Positions 26,812 to 34,469 of a DNA stretch of 64,000 nt are shown in pieces. Under the pieces are notes generated by a model. The model ran no database searches. It worked only from the letters and a program-made list of their open reading frames with translations, and was not told the DNA's origin. The stretch is from Kocuria sp. Lineage in GTDB: Bacteria > Actinomycetota > Actinomycetes > Actinomycetales > Micrococcaceae. The position numbers and the translations under genes were made by a program. The stretch is taken from NCBI RefSeq assembly GCF_030530945.1, contig NZ_JAUMTZ010000004.1:184162-248161 (forward strand), given 5' to 3'. Numbering within the stretch: the first letter of the stretch is position 1; every line of letters starts with the position of its first letter.

Positions 26812-27315
26812 ATGCATTCGCATACAGAATCCGAGATCCGCAAGAGCTTCATCAACTGCTCCAAGGGCGCCGCGCAGCGCATCAACATTCCCCAGGACGT
26901 CCTCCACACCGACTGGGAGTCGCAGATCTTCCTGGGCTGGTACGACCCCAAGTCCCCGCGCGCCGGCTGCGTGGTGGTGGAGACCGAGGAGGGGCTGCGC
27001 GGCCTGGTCCTGGAGAAGAGCGCGCAGAAGGCCACCGGCGGCGCGCGGATGTGCCAGATCTGTCTGACACTGCATCCCGCCAGCGGGGTGTCACTGGTGT
27101 CGGTCCAGCGCTCGAAGTCCGCAAAGGACCGGTACAGCACAGTGGGGACCTACGTGTGCTCGGACCTTGCGTGCAGCGACTACACGCTGGGGCGCAAGAA
27201 GCCGAACGGCGTGCGGCAGATGGAGGAGACCATGAGCGCGGACGAGCGCGCGGAGCGGACCCTCGCCAACGTGCGGGGCCTCGTGGAACGCGTTGCGGAG
27301 GCCATGGGCAGGTAG
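26812..27315 (+). CDS. FBP-domain protein with C-terminal treble-clef zinc finger (EF-G-binding type)
   Basis: 167 residues. The N-terminal half contains WESQIFLGWYDPKSPRAGCVVV. The C-terminal half has two Cys pairs, MCQIC and VCSDLACSDY, which match the four-Cys zinc finger of the FBP_C family. Relatives (FusB-like proteins and the so-called fibronectin-binding FBP54 group) bind elongation factor G and can help free it from the ribosome, sometimes giving fusidic acid tolerance. The size matches the short actinobacterial members. ATG 26812 is preceded by a weak GAAAG. Role on EF-G here is inferred from the family. Confidence 0.8.
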   Translation: MHSHTESEIRKSFINCSKGAAQRINIPQDVLHTDWESQIFLGWYDPKSPRAGCVVVETEEGLRGLVLEKSAQKATGGARMCQICLTLHPASGVSLVSVQRSKSAKDRYSTVGTYVCSDLACSDYTLGRKKPNGVRQMEETMSADERAERTLANVRGLVERVAEAMGR

Positions 27316-27318
27316 GGC

Positions 27319-28668
27319 TCAGCTGGTGAAGGGCTTGGAGAAGATCGGCACCATGATGTCGCTGAAGTTCTCCTCGTCCGTCATCTCCCGGCGGAACTTC
27401 TGGCCCGGGTGCTTCAGGGCGAACTGCCTGCGGCGCCCGGCCCAGAGGATCTCCGAGGCCAGGTACTGGCCCAGCATGCCGCCCATGCAGAGGCAGAACG
27501 CCGTGATGGCCGCCTCGAGCAGGGAGTCCCCGGCCTCGGGCAGCCCGAAGAGCACACCCAGCACCCCCTGGTAGACCAGCATGCCCGGGAACAGGGGCAG
27601 CAGGACGATCATCAGGGTTGCATTGGACGCGAGGTCCAGGGTGCGCACCAGGGAGACGCTGAGGACACCGGCGACAACCGAGCAGAGCAGGATGGCCCCG
27701 AAGGAGCTGACCCCCACGGCGCCGAGACCCAGAACCCCCAGCTGGACCAGCCCACCGAAAAGCCCCAGGGACGCGAGCTTCCACCCTCGCCCACCCGAGG
27801 CGAGCGCGAAGCCCGCGGAGACGACGACCGCCCCCAGAACGGTGAGCGCCCAGCGGGAGTCGTCCATCGCCAGCGTCTCCACGTAGTCCATCGAATCCCC
27901 CACGAGCGGCCGCATCATGTGGATGCCGATGGTGACCCCGGCCACCAGACCGGCCGTGCTGGTGACGGCCTCAAGGATCCGGCCGGACGCGGAGACGTAC
28001 CAGCCGGTGATGACGTCGTGCACCGCCCCGTACGCGGCGATGCCCGCGAGCCACGCGGCGAGCGCGGCCACGATGCACACCGCGGTCTGGGTGATGGAGA
28101 AGATCGCCCCGCACACGGTGGCGCCCAGCACCGCGGTGATGCCCCCGGCCGCCAGGCTGAAGATCTCCGGCGCCTTCACGCGCTGGACCAGGGCGTAGAC
28201 ACCGTAGACCACGGCGGACACCGCACCCGCGCTGACGGTCGTGCCCCAGCTGCCCCCGAGGATCAGCGCGAACCCCACGCCGAACATCGTGAAACCGGTC
28301 AGAACCAGCCCGTGCCCGATGTCCCGCGACTCGGACAGCACACGGTCCATCTGCTCGATGGCCTCGTCCGCGCTGAGCTCACCCATCACGAACGGCTCCA
28401 GCACCTCCCCCGCGGCCGTGCGCAGCTGGATGTCCAGGGTGCCGGGCTGGCTCTCGAACACCCGGGTGCTGGGAGCCTTGTCCGGCGCGTCCTGGTGGCT
28501 GATGGTCACCTGCCCCAGGGCGACGCTCACGGTCACGTCCCGCAGGTCGGTCTTGCGGAAGATGGACAGCAGGGACTTGGTGGTGTTCGCGGACCCCGCG
28601 CCGCTGCGGATCAGGGCATCCGCGATCTGGAAAGCGAGCTTGTAAGCAGCCTGTTCGGTGGTGAGCAC
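27319..28668 (-). CDS. ThrE-family threonine/serine exporter
   Basis: 449 residues. The N-terminal cytoplasmic part (LAFQIADALIRSGAGSANTTKSL) and following DUF1212-type region lead into about ten hydrophobic helices; the second half is the DUF3815-type domain. ThrE of Corynebacterium exports threonine and serine by proton antiport. The stop is 3 bases from the stop of the convergent FBP gene. The start is GTG 28668 (MLTTEQAAYK). The gene is divergent from the atypical restriction endonuclease gene. Confidence 0.85.
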   Translation of the reverse strand: MLTTEQAAYKLAFQIADALIRSGAGSANTTKSLLSIFRKTDLRDVTVSVALGQVTISHQDAPDKAPSTRVFESQPGTLDIQLRTAAGEVLEPFVMGELSADEAIEQMDRVLSESRDIGHGLVLTGFTMFGVGFALILGGSWGTTVSAGAVSAVVYGVYALVQRVKAPEIFSLAAGGITAVLGATVCGAIFSITQTAVCIVAALAAWLAGIAAYGAVHDVITGWYVSASGRILEAVTSTAGLVAGVTIGIHMMRPLVGDSMDYVETLAMDDSRWALTVLGAVVVSAGFALASGGRGWKLASLGLFGGLVQLGVLGLGAVGVSSFGAILLCSVVAGVLSVSLVRTLDLASNATLMIVLLPLFPGMLVYQGVLGVLFGLPEAGDSLLEAAITAFCLCMGGMLGQYLASEILWAGRRRQFALKHPGQKFRREMTDEENFSDIMVPIFSKPFTS

Positions 28669-28782
28669 TGGACGAGCGTAGTGGTGTGGACCCGTGACGG
28701 GCGAGGTGAGGCGGGAGCCCTGGGTGGGAGGTTGGCCACACCGGCCCGGGCCCTACGGCCGCAAAATCGCGCTGGCGTGTCG

Positions 28783-28822
28783 ACGTGTACATGTAAATAA
28801 GGTTTATATATATAATCGCCGC
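28783..28822 (+). promoter_or_regulatory. promoter of a probable leaderless mRNA, with dyad
   Basis: A perfect -10 element, TATAAT, at 28811-28816 ends six bases before the ATG at 28823, so transcription should begin at or next to the start codon. There is no ribosome-binding sequence. A 12-base imperfect dyad, ACGTGTACATGT (28783-28794), lies at the expected -35 position and could be an operator. Confidence 0.6.
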
Positions 28823-29761
28823 ATGAACGGCAAGAAAAAAACGTTTGACCTGCCCCCCGGATCAATAGTCACACGGCAACAGATTAATGATGATTACGGC
28901 GGGGGTATCCAGGGCGGTATCCTCACCCCTAGCGGGGGGCGGTTGATATTTCTGTTTTCAGATCCATCCGTCGTTAAAAACCACGGCTATAACTATGACG
29001 GGTGGGTCACCGAAGATCAACAAATATTTGACTATACGGGCCGTGGCGCCTCAGGGGACCAGAAGTTTTCAGCGGGAAACAAGGCTATTGCCAACTCTGA
29101 AACGACTGGCGCGGAGATCCATCTTTTCCTCACGGAAGGTACCGCCGGCAAGACACAACAGAAATTACACCGATATGTTGGGAGATTTCGTACCGACTCA
29201 ACACGGGGGTGGCGGTTAGAGCGCTCAGTTGGTTCAGATGGAAAGATGCGCTCAGTCATAGTATTTACGCTTGAACGCTACGATACGTTGGTTATACCTG
29301 ATCCTGACTTCGAAAACCATCGGGTTCCTCGACCTGCCGACGCTCCCGTTGCCCTCGAGGTACCCGCGGAGCAGACGAAGGCAGTTATTGTCCATCGCAA
29401 TGAGACGTCCGCCATGTCCGTGGAACGTAAGGAACGGCAAATTGAGGACCGCCTCAGAGAGGCCCTCCAGGTCGAGTTTCGGTTGGCTATCCGGCCACCG
29501 GGGTCACGCAACACCCTCTACACCGACGTTTGGGACCCAGATGAACGAATACTTTTCGAGGTCAAAAGTTCCCCATCTCGTCAGAACATTCGCATGGCCG
29601 TGGGTCAACTTTTAGACTATCGACGCTTCATTGACGGCCCAGAGGTTCAATGCGCCGTCGTGGTTCCGCACATCCCGGAGCAAGATCTTGTAGATTTTGT
29701 ATATTCTTTAGATATGGAATTGTGGACCTGGAATGAGACCGGCAAGGTTTATCGGGTCTGA
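28823..29761 (+). CDS. orphan, probably modification-dependent restriction endonuclease
   Basis: 312 residues. The C-terminal region holds a PD-(D/E)XK core: YTDVWDPDERILFEVKSSPS (D, then E-V-K), followed by NIRMAVGQLLDYRRF, a helix typical of this fold. The first 150 residues (PPGSIVTRQQI, FLFSDP, YGWVTEDQQIFDYTGRGASG-like pattern with GDQKFSAGNKAI) resemble the N-terminal domain common in actinobacterial restriction proteins and thought to read DNA modifications; that role is inference. No methyltransferase is adjacent, which favours a type IV enzyme. Base composition is visibly lower in GC and codon use differs from both neighbours, a sign of recent transfer. ATG 28823 is chosen because a perfect -10 box lies just upstream; longer frames would run through it. 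Confidence 0.72.
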   Translation: MNGKKKTFDLPPGSIVTRQQINDDYGGGIQGGILTPSGGRLIFLFSDPSVVKNHGYNYDGWVTEDQQIFDYTGRGASGDQKFSAGNKAIANSETTGAEIHLFLTEGTAGKTQQKLHRYVGRFRTDSTRGWRLERSVGSDGKMRSVIVFTLERYDTLVIPDPDFENHRVPRPADAPVALEVPAEQTKAVIVHRNETSAMSVERKERQIEDRLREALQVEFRLAIRPPGSRNTLYTDVWDPDERILFEVKSSPSRQNIRMAVGQLLDYRRFIDGPEVQCAVVVPHIPEQDLVDFVYSLDMELWTWNETGKVYRV

Positions 29762-29791
29762 TCCGGGATTTCCGGTGGATGCCCTCCAGGC

Positions 29792-31144
29792 CTAAAAACC
29801 CTCGAGCGCCATGTTCGCGAACCGTGAGTAGTGCCCCTGGAACGCCACCACGATCGTCTTGGTGGGGCCATTGCGGTGCTTCGCCACAATCACGTCCGCC
29901 TCACCCGCGCGCGGGGACTCCTTGTCGTAGACGTCCTCACGGTGCAGGAGGATGACCATGTCCGCGTCCTGCTCGATCGAGCCCGATTCGCGGAGGTCGC
30001 TCACCTGCGGCTTCTTGTCCTGGCGCTGCTCGGAGCCACGGTTCAGCTGGGACAGGGCCACCACGGGCACGTCCAGCTCCTTGGCGAGCAGCTTGAGGGC
30101 ACGGGAGAACTCGGAGACCTCCTGCTGGCGGGACTCCACCTTCTTGCCGGAGCTCATGAGCTGGAGGTAGTCCAGGATCACCAGTTTGAGGTCGTGCTTC
30201 TGCTTGAGCCGCCGGCACTTGGCGCGGATCTCCATGAGGGACATGTTGGGTGAGTCGTCGATGAACAGCGGCGCCTCGTTCATCTTGCCCATGATCTGCG
30301 CGATCTTGGCCCACTGGTCGTCCTGCAGGGTGCCGGCGCGCAGGTCCTGCATGTTCAGGGTGCCCTCCGCTGAGAGCAGGCGCATGGCGATCTCGTTGCG
30401 GCTCATCTCCAGGGAGAAGATCACGGAGGCCATGCCGTGCTTGATGGACGCCGAGCGCGCCACGTCCAGCGCGAGCGTGGACTTGCCCATGGCGGGTCGG
30501 GCCGCGATCACGATCATCTGCCCGCCCTGGAACCCGTGGGTGAGGTCGTCCAGCTCGTGGAACCCGGTGGGCACGCCCTGCATGCCGGAGCGGCTCCCCG
30601 CGGCCTCGATCTCGTCCACGGTGGCTTCCATGACGTCCTTCAGCGGGACGTAGTCCTCCGCCGTGCGCCGCTCGGCCACCTGGTAGATCTCGCCCTGGGC
30701 CTCGTTGACGATGTCGTCCACTTCGCCGTCGTGCGCGTAGCCCAGCTGCACGATCTTGGTGCCGGCCTCCACGAGCCGCCGCAGCACCGCGCGCTCCCGC
30801 ACGATCTCCGCGTAGAAGCCCGCGTTCGCCGCGGTGGGCACCGATGCGATGAGCGAGTGCAGGTACGCCACTCCGCCGATCCGCTCGATCTCACCGTTCT
30901 TGGTGAGCTCGTCCCCCACGGTGATCGCGTCCGCCGGCTCGCCGCGCCCGTACAGGGAGACCACGGCGTCGTAGATGTTCTCGTGCGCCGGCTTGTAGAA
31001 GTCCACGCCCCGCAGCACTTCCACCACGTCCGCGATGGCGTCCTTGGAGAGCATCATCCCGCCCAGTACCGACTGCTCGGCCTGGTTGTCGTGCGGCATG
31101 GTGCGGCCGTAGTCCTCGCGCGGCCCGGACGTGTATTCGGACAC
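29792..31144 (-). CDS. dnaB: replicative DNA helicase DnaB
   Basis: 450 residues without an intein. The N-terminal domain begins MPHDNQAEQSVLGGMMLSKD. The RecA-like domain has Walker A ARPAMGKSTLALD, Walker B KLVILDYLQLMS and the arginine-finger region LRESGSIEQDADMVILLHRE. DnaB is the hexameric helicase that opens the fork 5'-3'. Its probable loader, DciA, is encoded at 57059. The gene follows the ribosomal protein cluster as in other actinobacteria, and a group of DnaA-box-like sequences lies about 275 bases upstream. Confidence 0.97.
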   Translation of the reverse strand: MSEYTSGPREDYGRTMPHDNQAEQSVLGGMMLSKDAIADVVEVLRGVDFYKPAHENIYDAVVSLYGRGEPADAITVGDELTKNGEIERIGGVAYLHSLIASVPTAANAGFYAEIVRERAVLRRLVEAGTKIVQLGYAHDGEVDDIVNEAQGEIYQVAERRTAEDYVPLKDVMEATVDEIEAAGSRSGMQGVPTGFHELDDLTHGFQGGQMIVIAARPAMGKSTLALDVARSASIKHGMASVIFSLEMSRNEIAMRLLSAEGTLNMQDLRAGTLQDDQWAKIAQIMGKMNEAPLFIDDSPNMSLMEIRAKCRRLKQKHDLKLVILDYLQLMSSGKKVESRQQEVSEFSRALKLLAKELDVPVVALSQLNRGSEQRQDKKPQVSDLRESGSIEQDADMVILLHREDVYDKESPRAGEADVIVAKHRNGPTKTIVVAFQGHYSRFANMALEGF

Positions 31145-31516
31145 CCTTACTCACTTTCGTCACGGTGGGAGCACCCGCCGTACCCGGCGGACCCGTTCAT
31201 TCTCCCACCCCCCGCCGACCCGCATAACGGCACTGTTCCGCCCCTGCTCCCAGCCGCCGCACCGGACGACGACGGCGCCCCGCCTCCCCACCGCACCCCA
31301 CCCCGCGGATCTTCCGCCACAGGGTCCGTGACCAGGGGCGACACGGAGGCCGCAGGAGAACCGGCCCGGGCGGCGTCGTCCCCGGCCGGACGGCTCACGG
31401 AAGCGGCTGTCCACTGCCTGTGGAGAACTTTGTGGAGAAGGTGTGGAACACGCCGCGCGACGGTGTGCACAGCATGTGGAGACGTCTGTGGAAAACGGCC
31501 CCGTCCGGTGGAGAAC
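31145..31516. other. 372-bp region upstream of dnaB
   Basis: The half next to dnaB is C-rich without recognisable signals. The distal half contains the DnaA-box-like cluster at 31419-31495. No gene is supported on either strand. Confidence 0.5.
31419..31495. promoter_or_regulatory. cluster of DnaA-box-like 9-mers
   Basis: Within 77 bases there are TGTGGAGAA (31419 and 31431), TGTGGAACA (31442), TGTGGAGAC (31475) and TGTGGAAAA (31487), all in one orientation. These are the complement of TTNTCCACA-type boxes and match the variants seen in oriC of this window. They could titrate DnaA or let it regulate dnaB. Confidence 0.5.
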
Positions 31517-31828
31517 TCAGCTGAGGAGCACGAGGCACAGGAGCCACAGCAGGGGGGAGCACAGCAGTGCCAGCACGAGGAGCCCGATGAACCTCCCCCG
31601 CAGGAACGGGAAGGCCACGATGCCGGCCACCGCGATGACGGCCGAGGTCAGGGAGGCAATCACGCTGAGGATGAGCCCGGTCAGCAGCACCGTCATGGCG
31701 GCCTGCGCACCGAAGGAGTTGCCCAGGGCGAAGCCGCCCAGGAAGAACATCACAGTGAGCACCACACTCGCCGCGCCCACCCAGAACAGCACCCGGCCGG
31801 TGCCGGCCCGCTTCTCACTCGTGATCAT
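31517..31828 (-). CDS. small membrane protein of unknown function
   Basis: 103 residues with three hydrophobic segments (VLFWVGAASVVLTVMFFLGG, MTVLLTGLILSVIASLTSAV, FIGLLVLALLCSPLLWLLCL) and a short positively charged N-terminus. ATG 31828 (MITSEKRAGTG) has GGGAGG 9 bases upstream; ATG 31837 directly abuts that site and is less likely. It sits between rplI and dnaB with terminators or regulatory DNA on both sides. I recognise no family. Confidence 0.65.
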   Translation of the reverse strand: MITSEKRAGTGRVLFWVGAASVVLTVMFFLGGFALGNSFGAQAAMTVLLTGLILSVIASLTSAVIAVAGIVAFPFLRGRFIGLLVLALLCSPLLWLLCLVLLS

Positions 31829-31883
31829 GGCGTGCATCCTCCCACGGGGGCCTGTCGGCACGCTGAACGGAGCAGGACATGGA

Positions 31884-31917
31884 AGAACCCCGTGGAACGG
31901 ATGTTCCACGGGGTTCT
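31884..31917 (-). terminator. hairpin downstream of rplI
   Basis: A perfect 15-bp stem (31884-31898 with 31903-31917) has the 4-base loop GGAT. It lies 100 bases past the rplI stop and upstream of the small membrane gene, so it probably ends the rpsF-ssb-rpsR-rplI transcript. Only a short T-rich stretch follows. Confidence 0.6.
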
Positions 31918-32017
31918 CGCGAATCGTCCCACGATCCGCGGTCCGTGCCTCCCCAGTCCGCGGTGAACGGGCCCGGGAGGCGTGCCACGACCCGGGGGTA
32001 CGTGGCGGACGCGGGGA

Positions 32018-32467
32018 TCAGGCGGGGACGACCTCGAACTCGACGTTCGCGTTCACGTCCTCGTGCAGGTGGACCACGGCCTGGTACAGGCCGGTGGTCT
32101 TGATGCGCTGGGTCAGGTCCACGCGACGCTTGTCGATGGAACCCAGACCGGCGTTCTCCACCGCGGAGGCGATGTCACCGGCGCGGACCGTGCCGAACAG
32201 CCGACCCTCGGCACCGGACTTGACCGGAACGGTCAGGGTGGTGGAGGTCAGCTTGGCGGCGAGCGCCTGGGCGTCCTCGAGGGAGGACAGCTCACGGGCG
32301 GCACGAGCCTGCTTGATGGATTCGATCTGGCGCTCGGCGCCGCGGCTCCACGGGGTGGCGAAACCGCGAGGGAACAGGAAGTTACGGGCGTAGCCGTTCT
32401 TCACGTCCACCACGTCGCCGGCGGAGCCGAGCCCGGAGACTTCCTGGGTCAAGATGATCTTTGCCAT
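32018..32467 (-). CDS. rplI: 50S ribosomal protein L9
   Basis: 149 residues. The N-terminal RNA-binding domain starts MAKIILTQEVSGLGSAGD and contains VKNGYARNFLFPRGFA, the family signature. A long central helix (QIESIKQARAARELSSLEDA) links it to the C-terminal domain. L9 binds 23S rRNA at the base of the L1 stalk. It follows rpsR after 20 bases in the rpsF operon. Confidence 0.97.
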   Translation of the reverse strand: MAKIILTQEVSGLGSAGDVVDVKNGYARNFLFPRGFATPWSRGAERQIESIKQARAARELSSLEDAQALAAKLTSTTLTVPVKSGAEGRLFGTVRAGDIASAVENAGLGSIDKRRVDLTQRIKTTGLYQAVVHLHEDVNANVEFEVVPA

Positions 32468-32487
32468 GGATTCTCAGTCCTCTCTGA

Positions 32488-32724
32488 TCAGCGGCCGGCG
32501 CCGGAGTAGGGCAGCAGTGCCACTTCGCGAGCGTTCTTGATCGCCTGGGCGATCTTGCGCTGCTCCTGGACGGACACGCCGGTCACGCGGCGAGCGCGGA
32601 TCTTGCCGCGATCGGAGATGAACTTGCGCAGAAGGGCGACATCCTTGTAGTCGATCTCGGTGATGTCGGCCGCCTTGAGCGGGTTCTGCTTTGGTTTCGG
32701 CTTGCGGAGTTCAGCCTTGGCCAT
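32488..32724 (-). CDS. rpsR: 30S ribosomal protein S18
   Basis: 78 residues. The core ITEIDYKDVALLRKFISDRG and KIRARRVTGVSVQEQRKIAQ are standard for S18, which pairs with S6 on the 30S platform. There are no Cys residues of the zinc-binding C+ type, so this is the zinc-free form and there is no second rpsR in the window. GGAGCA lies 7 bases before the ATG. It is separated from ssb by 66 bases containing a strong hairpin. Confidence 0.97.
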   Translation of the reverse strand: MAKAELRKPKPKQNPLKAADITEIDYKDVALLRKFISDRGKIRARRVTGVSVQEQRKIAQAIKNAREVALLPYSGAGR

Positions 32725-32750
32725 CGTGGTGCTCCTTTTCTGGTGCGGAG

Positions 32751-32770
32751 CCCGCAGGCGTGCCTGCGGG
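32751..32770. other. ssb-rpsR intercistronic hairpin
   Basis: CCCGCAGGC (32751-32759) pairs perfectly with GCCTGCGGG (32762-32770) around a 2-base turn. It lies in the 66-base gap between ssb and rpsR and may adjust the ratio of the two, as a processing site or weak terminator. There is no T-run. Confidence 0.45.
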
Positions 32771-32790
32771 ATGGGGTGGATTGGTCGGGT

Positions 32791-33423
32791 CTAGAAGGGA
32801 GGCTCGTCCTCGGAGTCGGCGCCCCAGTCGTAGTTGCCACCGGAGGACTGGCCCCAGGGGTCGCCGCTCTGCTGACGCTGCTGGCCACCACGGCTGCTCT
32901 GGTTCCCGTTGAACCCGCCGCCCTGGTTGCCACCCTGGGAGAAACCGTTGCCGCCGCCCTGGGAGTCGTTGAAGCCTCCCTGGCCGCCGCCCTGGTTGTA
33001 GCCGCCGCCCTGACCGCCGCCGAAGCCCTGGTTCCCGCCGTAGGAGTTGCCCCCACCGCGCGAGTTCCGGTTGATCTTGGCGGTCGCGTACTTCATGGAG
33101 GGACCGATCTCGTCCACTTCCAGTTCGGTGCTGGTGCGGCGTTCGCCTTCCTTGGTCTCGTACGAGCGTGCCTTGAGGCGGCCCTGGACGATCACGCGGG
33201 TGCCCTTGGTGAGGGACTCGGCGACGTTCTCGGCGGCCTCGCGCCACACGGAGCAGCGCATGAAGAGGGTTTCCTGGTCCTTCCACTCGTTGCTCTGCCG
33301 GTCGAAAGCACGCGGCGTGGACGCAACGGTGAAGTTGGCCACTGCGGCCCCGGACGGCGTGAAGCGCAGTTCGGGGTCAGCGGTGAGATTTCCGATCACT
33401 GTGATGACGGTGTCGCCAGCCAT
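32791..33423 (-). CDS. ssb: single-stranded DNA-binding protein
   Basis: 210 residues. The OB fold occupies about residues 1-115 (TVITVIGNLTADPELRFTPS, WKDQETLFMRCSVWREAAEN). A Gly/Gln/Asn-rich linker of about 75 residues follows, and the C-terminus ends in the acidic tip DSEDEPPF, which binds replication and repair partners. The strongly repetitive GGN codons of the linker are normal for actinobacterial SSB. It lies between rpsF and rpsR in the conserved order. Confidence 0.97.
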   Translation of the reverse strand: MAGDTVITVIGNLTADPELRFTPSGAAVANFTVASTPRAFDRQSNEWKDQETLFMRCSVWREAAENVAESLTKGTRVIVQGRLKARSYETKEGERRTSTELEVDEIGPSMKYATAKINRNSRGGGNSYGGNQGFGGGQGGGYNQGGGQGGFNDSQGGGNGFSQGGNQGGGFNGNQSSRGGQQRQQSGDPWGQSSGGNYDWGADSEDEPPF

Positions 33424-33546
33424 GTGAACCTCCGGGTGTGTGGACGCTGGATACGAGACTCAGTGGGTGGGAAAGCATCTCACGGGGCCACCGCAGGGAT
33501 GGCCGTGAGCGTGCCCTGTGCAGTCCGGGTGGACCGCACGCTCACC

Positions 33547-33852
33547 TCACTTGCCGTGGATCTTCTGCTCTTCCGGGCGGATGATCTTGGTGCGCATCAC
33601 GGCCTCGTTCAGGCTCAGGACACGGTCCAGTTCCTTGGCGGTCTGCGGCTCCGCGGTGAAGTTCACCACGGCGTAGATCCCCTCGGACTTCTTCTGGATC
33701 TCGTAGGCGAGACGACGGCGGCCCCAGATGTCGAGCTTGTCGACGGTGCCGTTGTCCTTGGTGACGACCTCGAGGAACTTCTTGAGGGTCGGCTCAACGG
33801 CGCGCTCCTCCACCTCGGGGTTGAGGATGACCATCAGTTCGTATTCACGCAT
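33547..33852 (-). CDS. rpsF: 30S ribosomal protein S6
   Basis: 101 residues, starting MREYELMVILNPEVEERA and containing VDKLDIWGRRRLAYEIQKK, both typical of S6. The start is ATG 33852: the perfect ribosome site GGAGGTG lies 10 bases upstream. A frame open further upstream would run across the leader structure. First gene of rpsF-ssb-rpsR-rplI; the leader may let the S6:S18 complex limit its own synthesis, as known in other bacteria. Confidence 0.96.
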   Translation of the reverse strand: MREYELMVILNPEVEERAVEPTLKKFLEVVTKDNGTVDKLDIWGRRRLAYEIQKKSEGIYAVVNFTAEPQTAKELDRVLSLNEAVMRTKIIRPEEQKIHGK

Positions 33853-33856
33853 GTAA

Positions 33857-33911
33857 AGAACCCACCTCCTTCGGGCTAAGCGGCTGCGGTCCCTCCGCAG
33901 CAGGAGGTTCT
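33857..33911 (-). promoter_or_regulatory. structured rpsF leader, candidate S6:S18-type autoregulatory element
   Basis: On the mRNA strand an inner 7-bp hairpin (33883-33901) is enclosed by a longer helix in which 33902-33911 pairs with 33857-33870, allowing a bulge; the second arm contains the Shine-Dalgarno sequence of rpsF. The inner loop contains ACCG. The layout resembles the known S6:S18 leader motif, but I could not check its consensus. Confidence 0.4.
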
Positions 33912-33981
33912 GTGCGTATGTCGGTGCCGGCACAGTACGACGCACGGCACACAGACTTTCCCACATTACTACAGCGGGGAC

Positions 33982-34416
33982 TCAGTAGCCACCCGTGCGG
34001 TACGCCAGGCGGGCGTTGAGAACGGCCACGCGCAGGGGGATCACGAACAGATCCACCACCAGCAGCAGCCACAGCGGGATGAGGAAGAACCACCCGATGA
34101 AGATCCCCACCGTGGCCCAGCCCAGACCGCCCAGAATCAGGTAGAGCAGACCCTGGAACGGCTGCGCCAGGTAGAACTTGTGCACGCCCAGCTGCCCCAG
34201 GAAGAACCACAGCACGTAGGCGAGCAGCGCGGACCTCCCGCCCACCACGTTCACCATCATGGGTGCCTCCGGGCGACGGGGCCGATCCCACTGGGCACCA
34301 CTGCCAGCGGCACCGAACGGCGCCCTCTGCTGGTAGCTCTGGTGCTGGTACCCCTGGGACGCGCCGTCGCGGGGCGGCAGCGGCTGGGCGCGGTAGTACT
34401 CCGGTTCCTCGGCCAT
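33982..34416 (-). CDS. TM2-domain membrane protein
   Basis: 144 residues. The N-terminal 55 residues are polar and Gln/Tyr/Pro-rich (YYRAQPLPPRDGASQGYQHQ). The TM2 domain follows: SALLAYVLWFFLGQLGVHKF, then FYLAQPFQGLLYLILGGLG, and a further hydrophobic segment. The function of TM2 proteins in bacteria is unknown. ATG 34416 is preceded by a GGAAGAGGG stretch. It sits between the rpsF operon and a membrane-anchored protein gene. Confidence 0.8.
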   Translation of the reverse strand: MAEEPEYYRAQPLPPRDGASQGYQHQSYQQRAPFGAAGSGAQWDRPRRPEAPMMVNVVGGRSALLAYVLWFFLGQLGVHKFYLAQPFQGLLYLILGGLGWATVGIFIGWFFLIPLWLLLVVDLFVIPLRVAVLNARLAYRTGGY

Positions 34417-34469
34417 CTCGGACCCTCTTCCCTCCCCGGCTGCCGTAGCGCAGCCTGCTGCCCCCGATT

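Noticed and set aside
32880..33060. Repeats of CCGCCCTGG type as a tandem-repeat or CRISPR-like array
   Set aside because: They encode the Gly/Gln/Asn linker of SSB and vary as codons, with no spacers.
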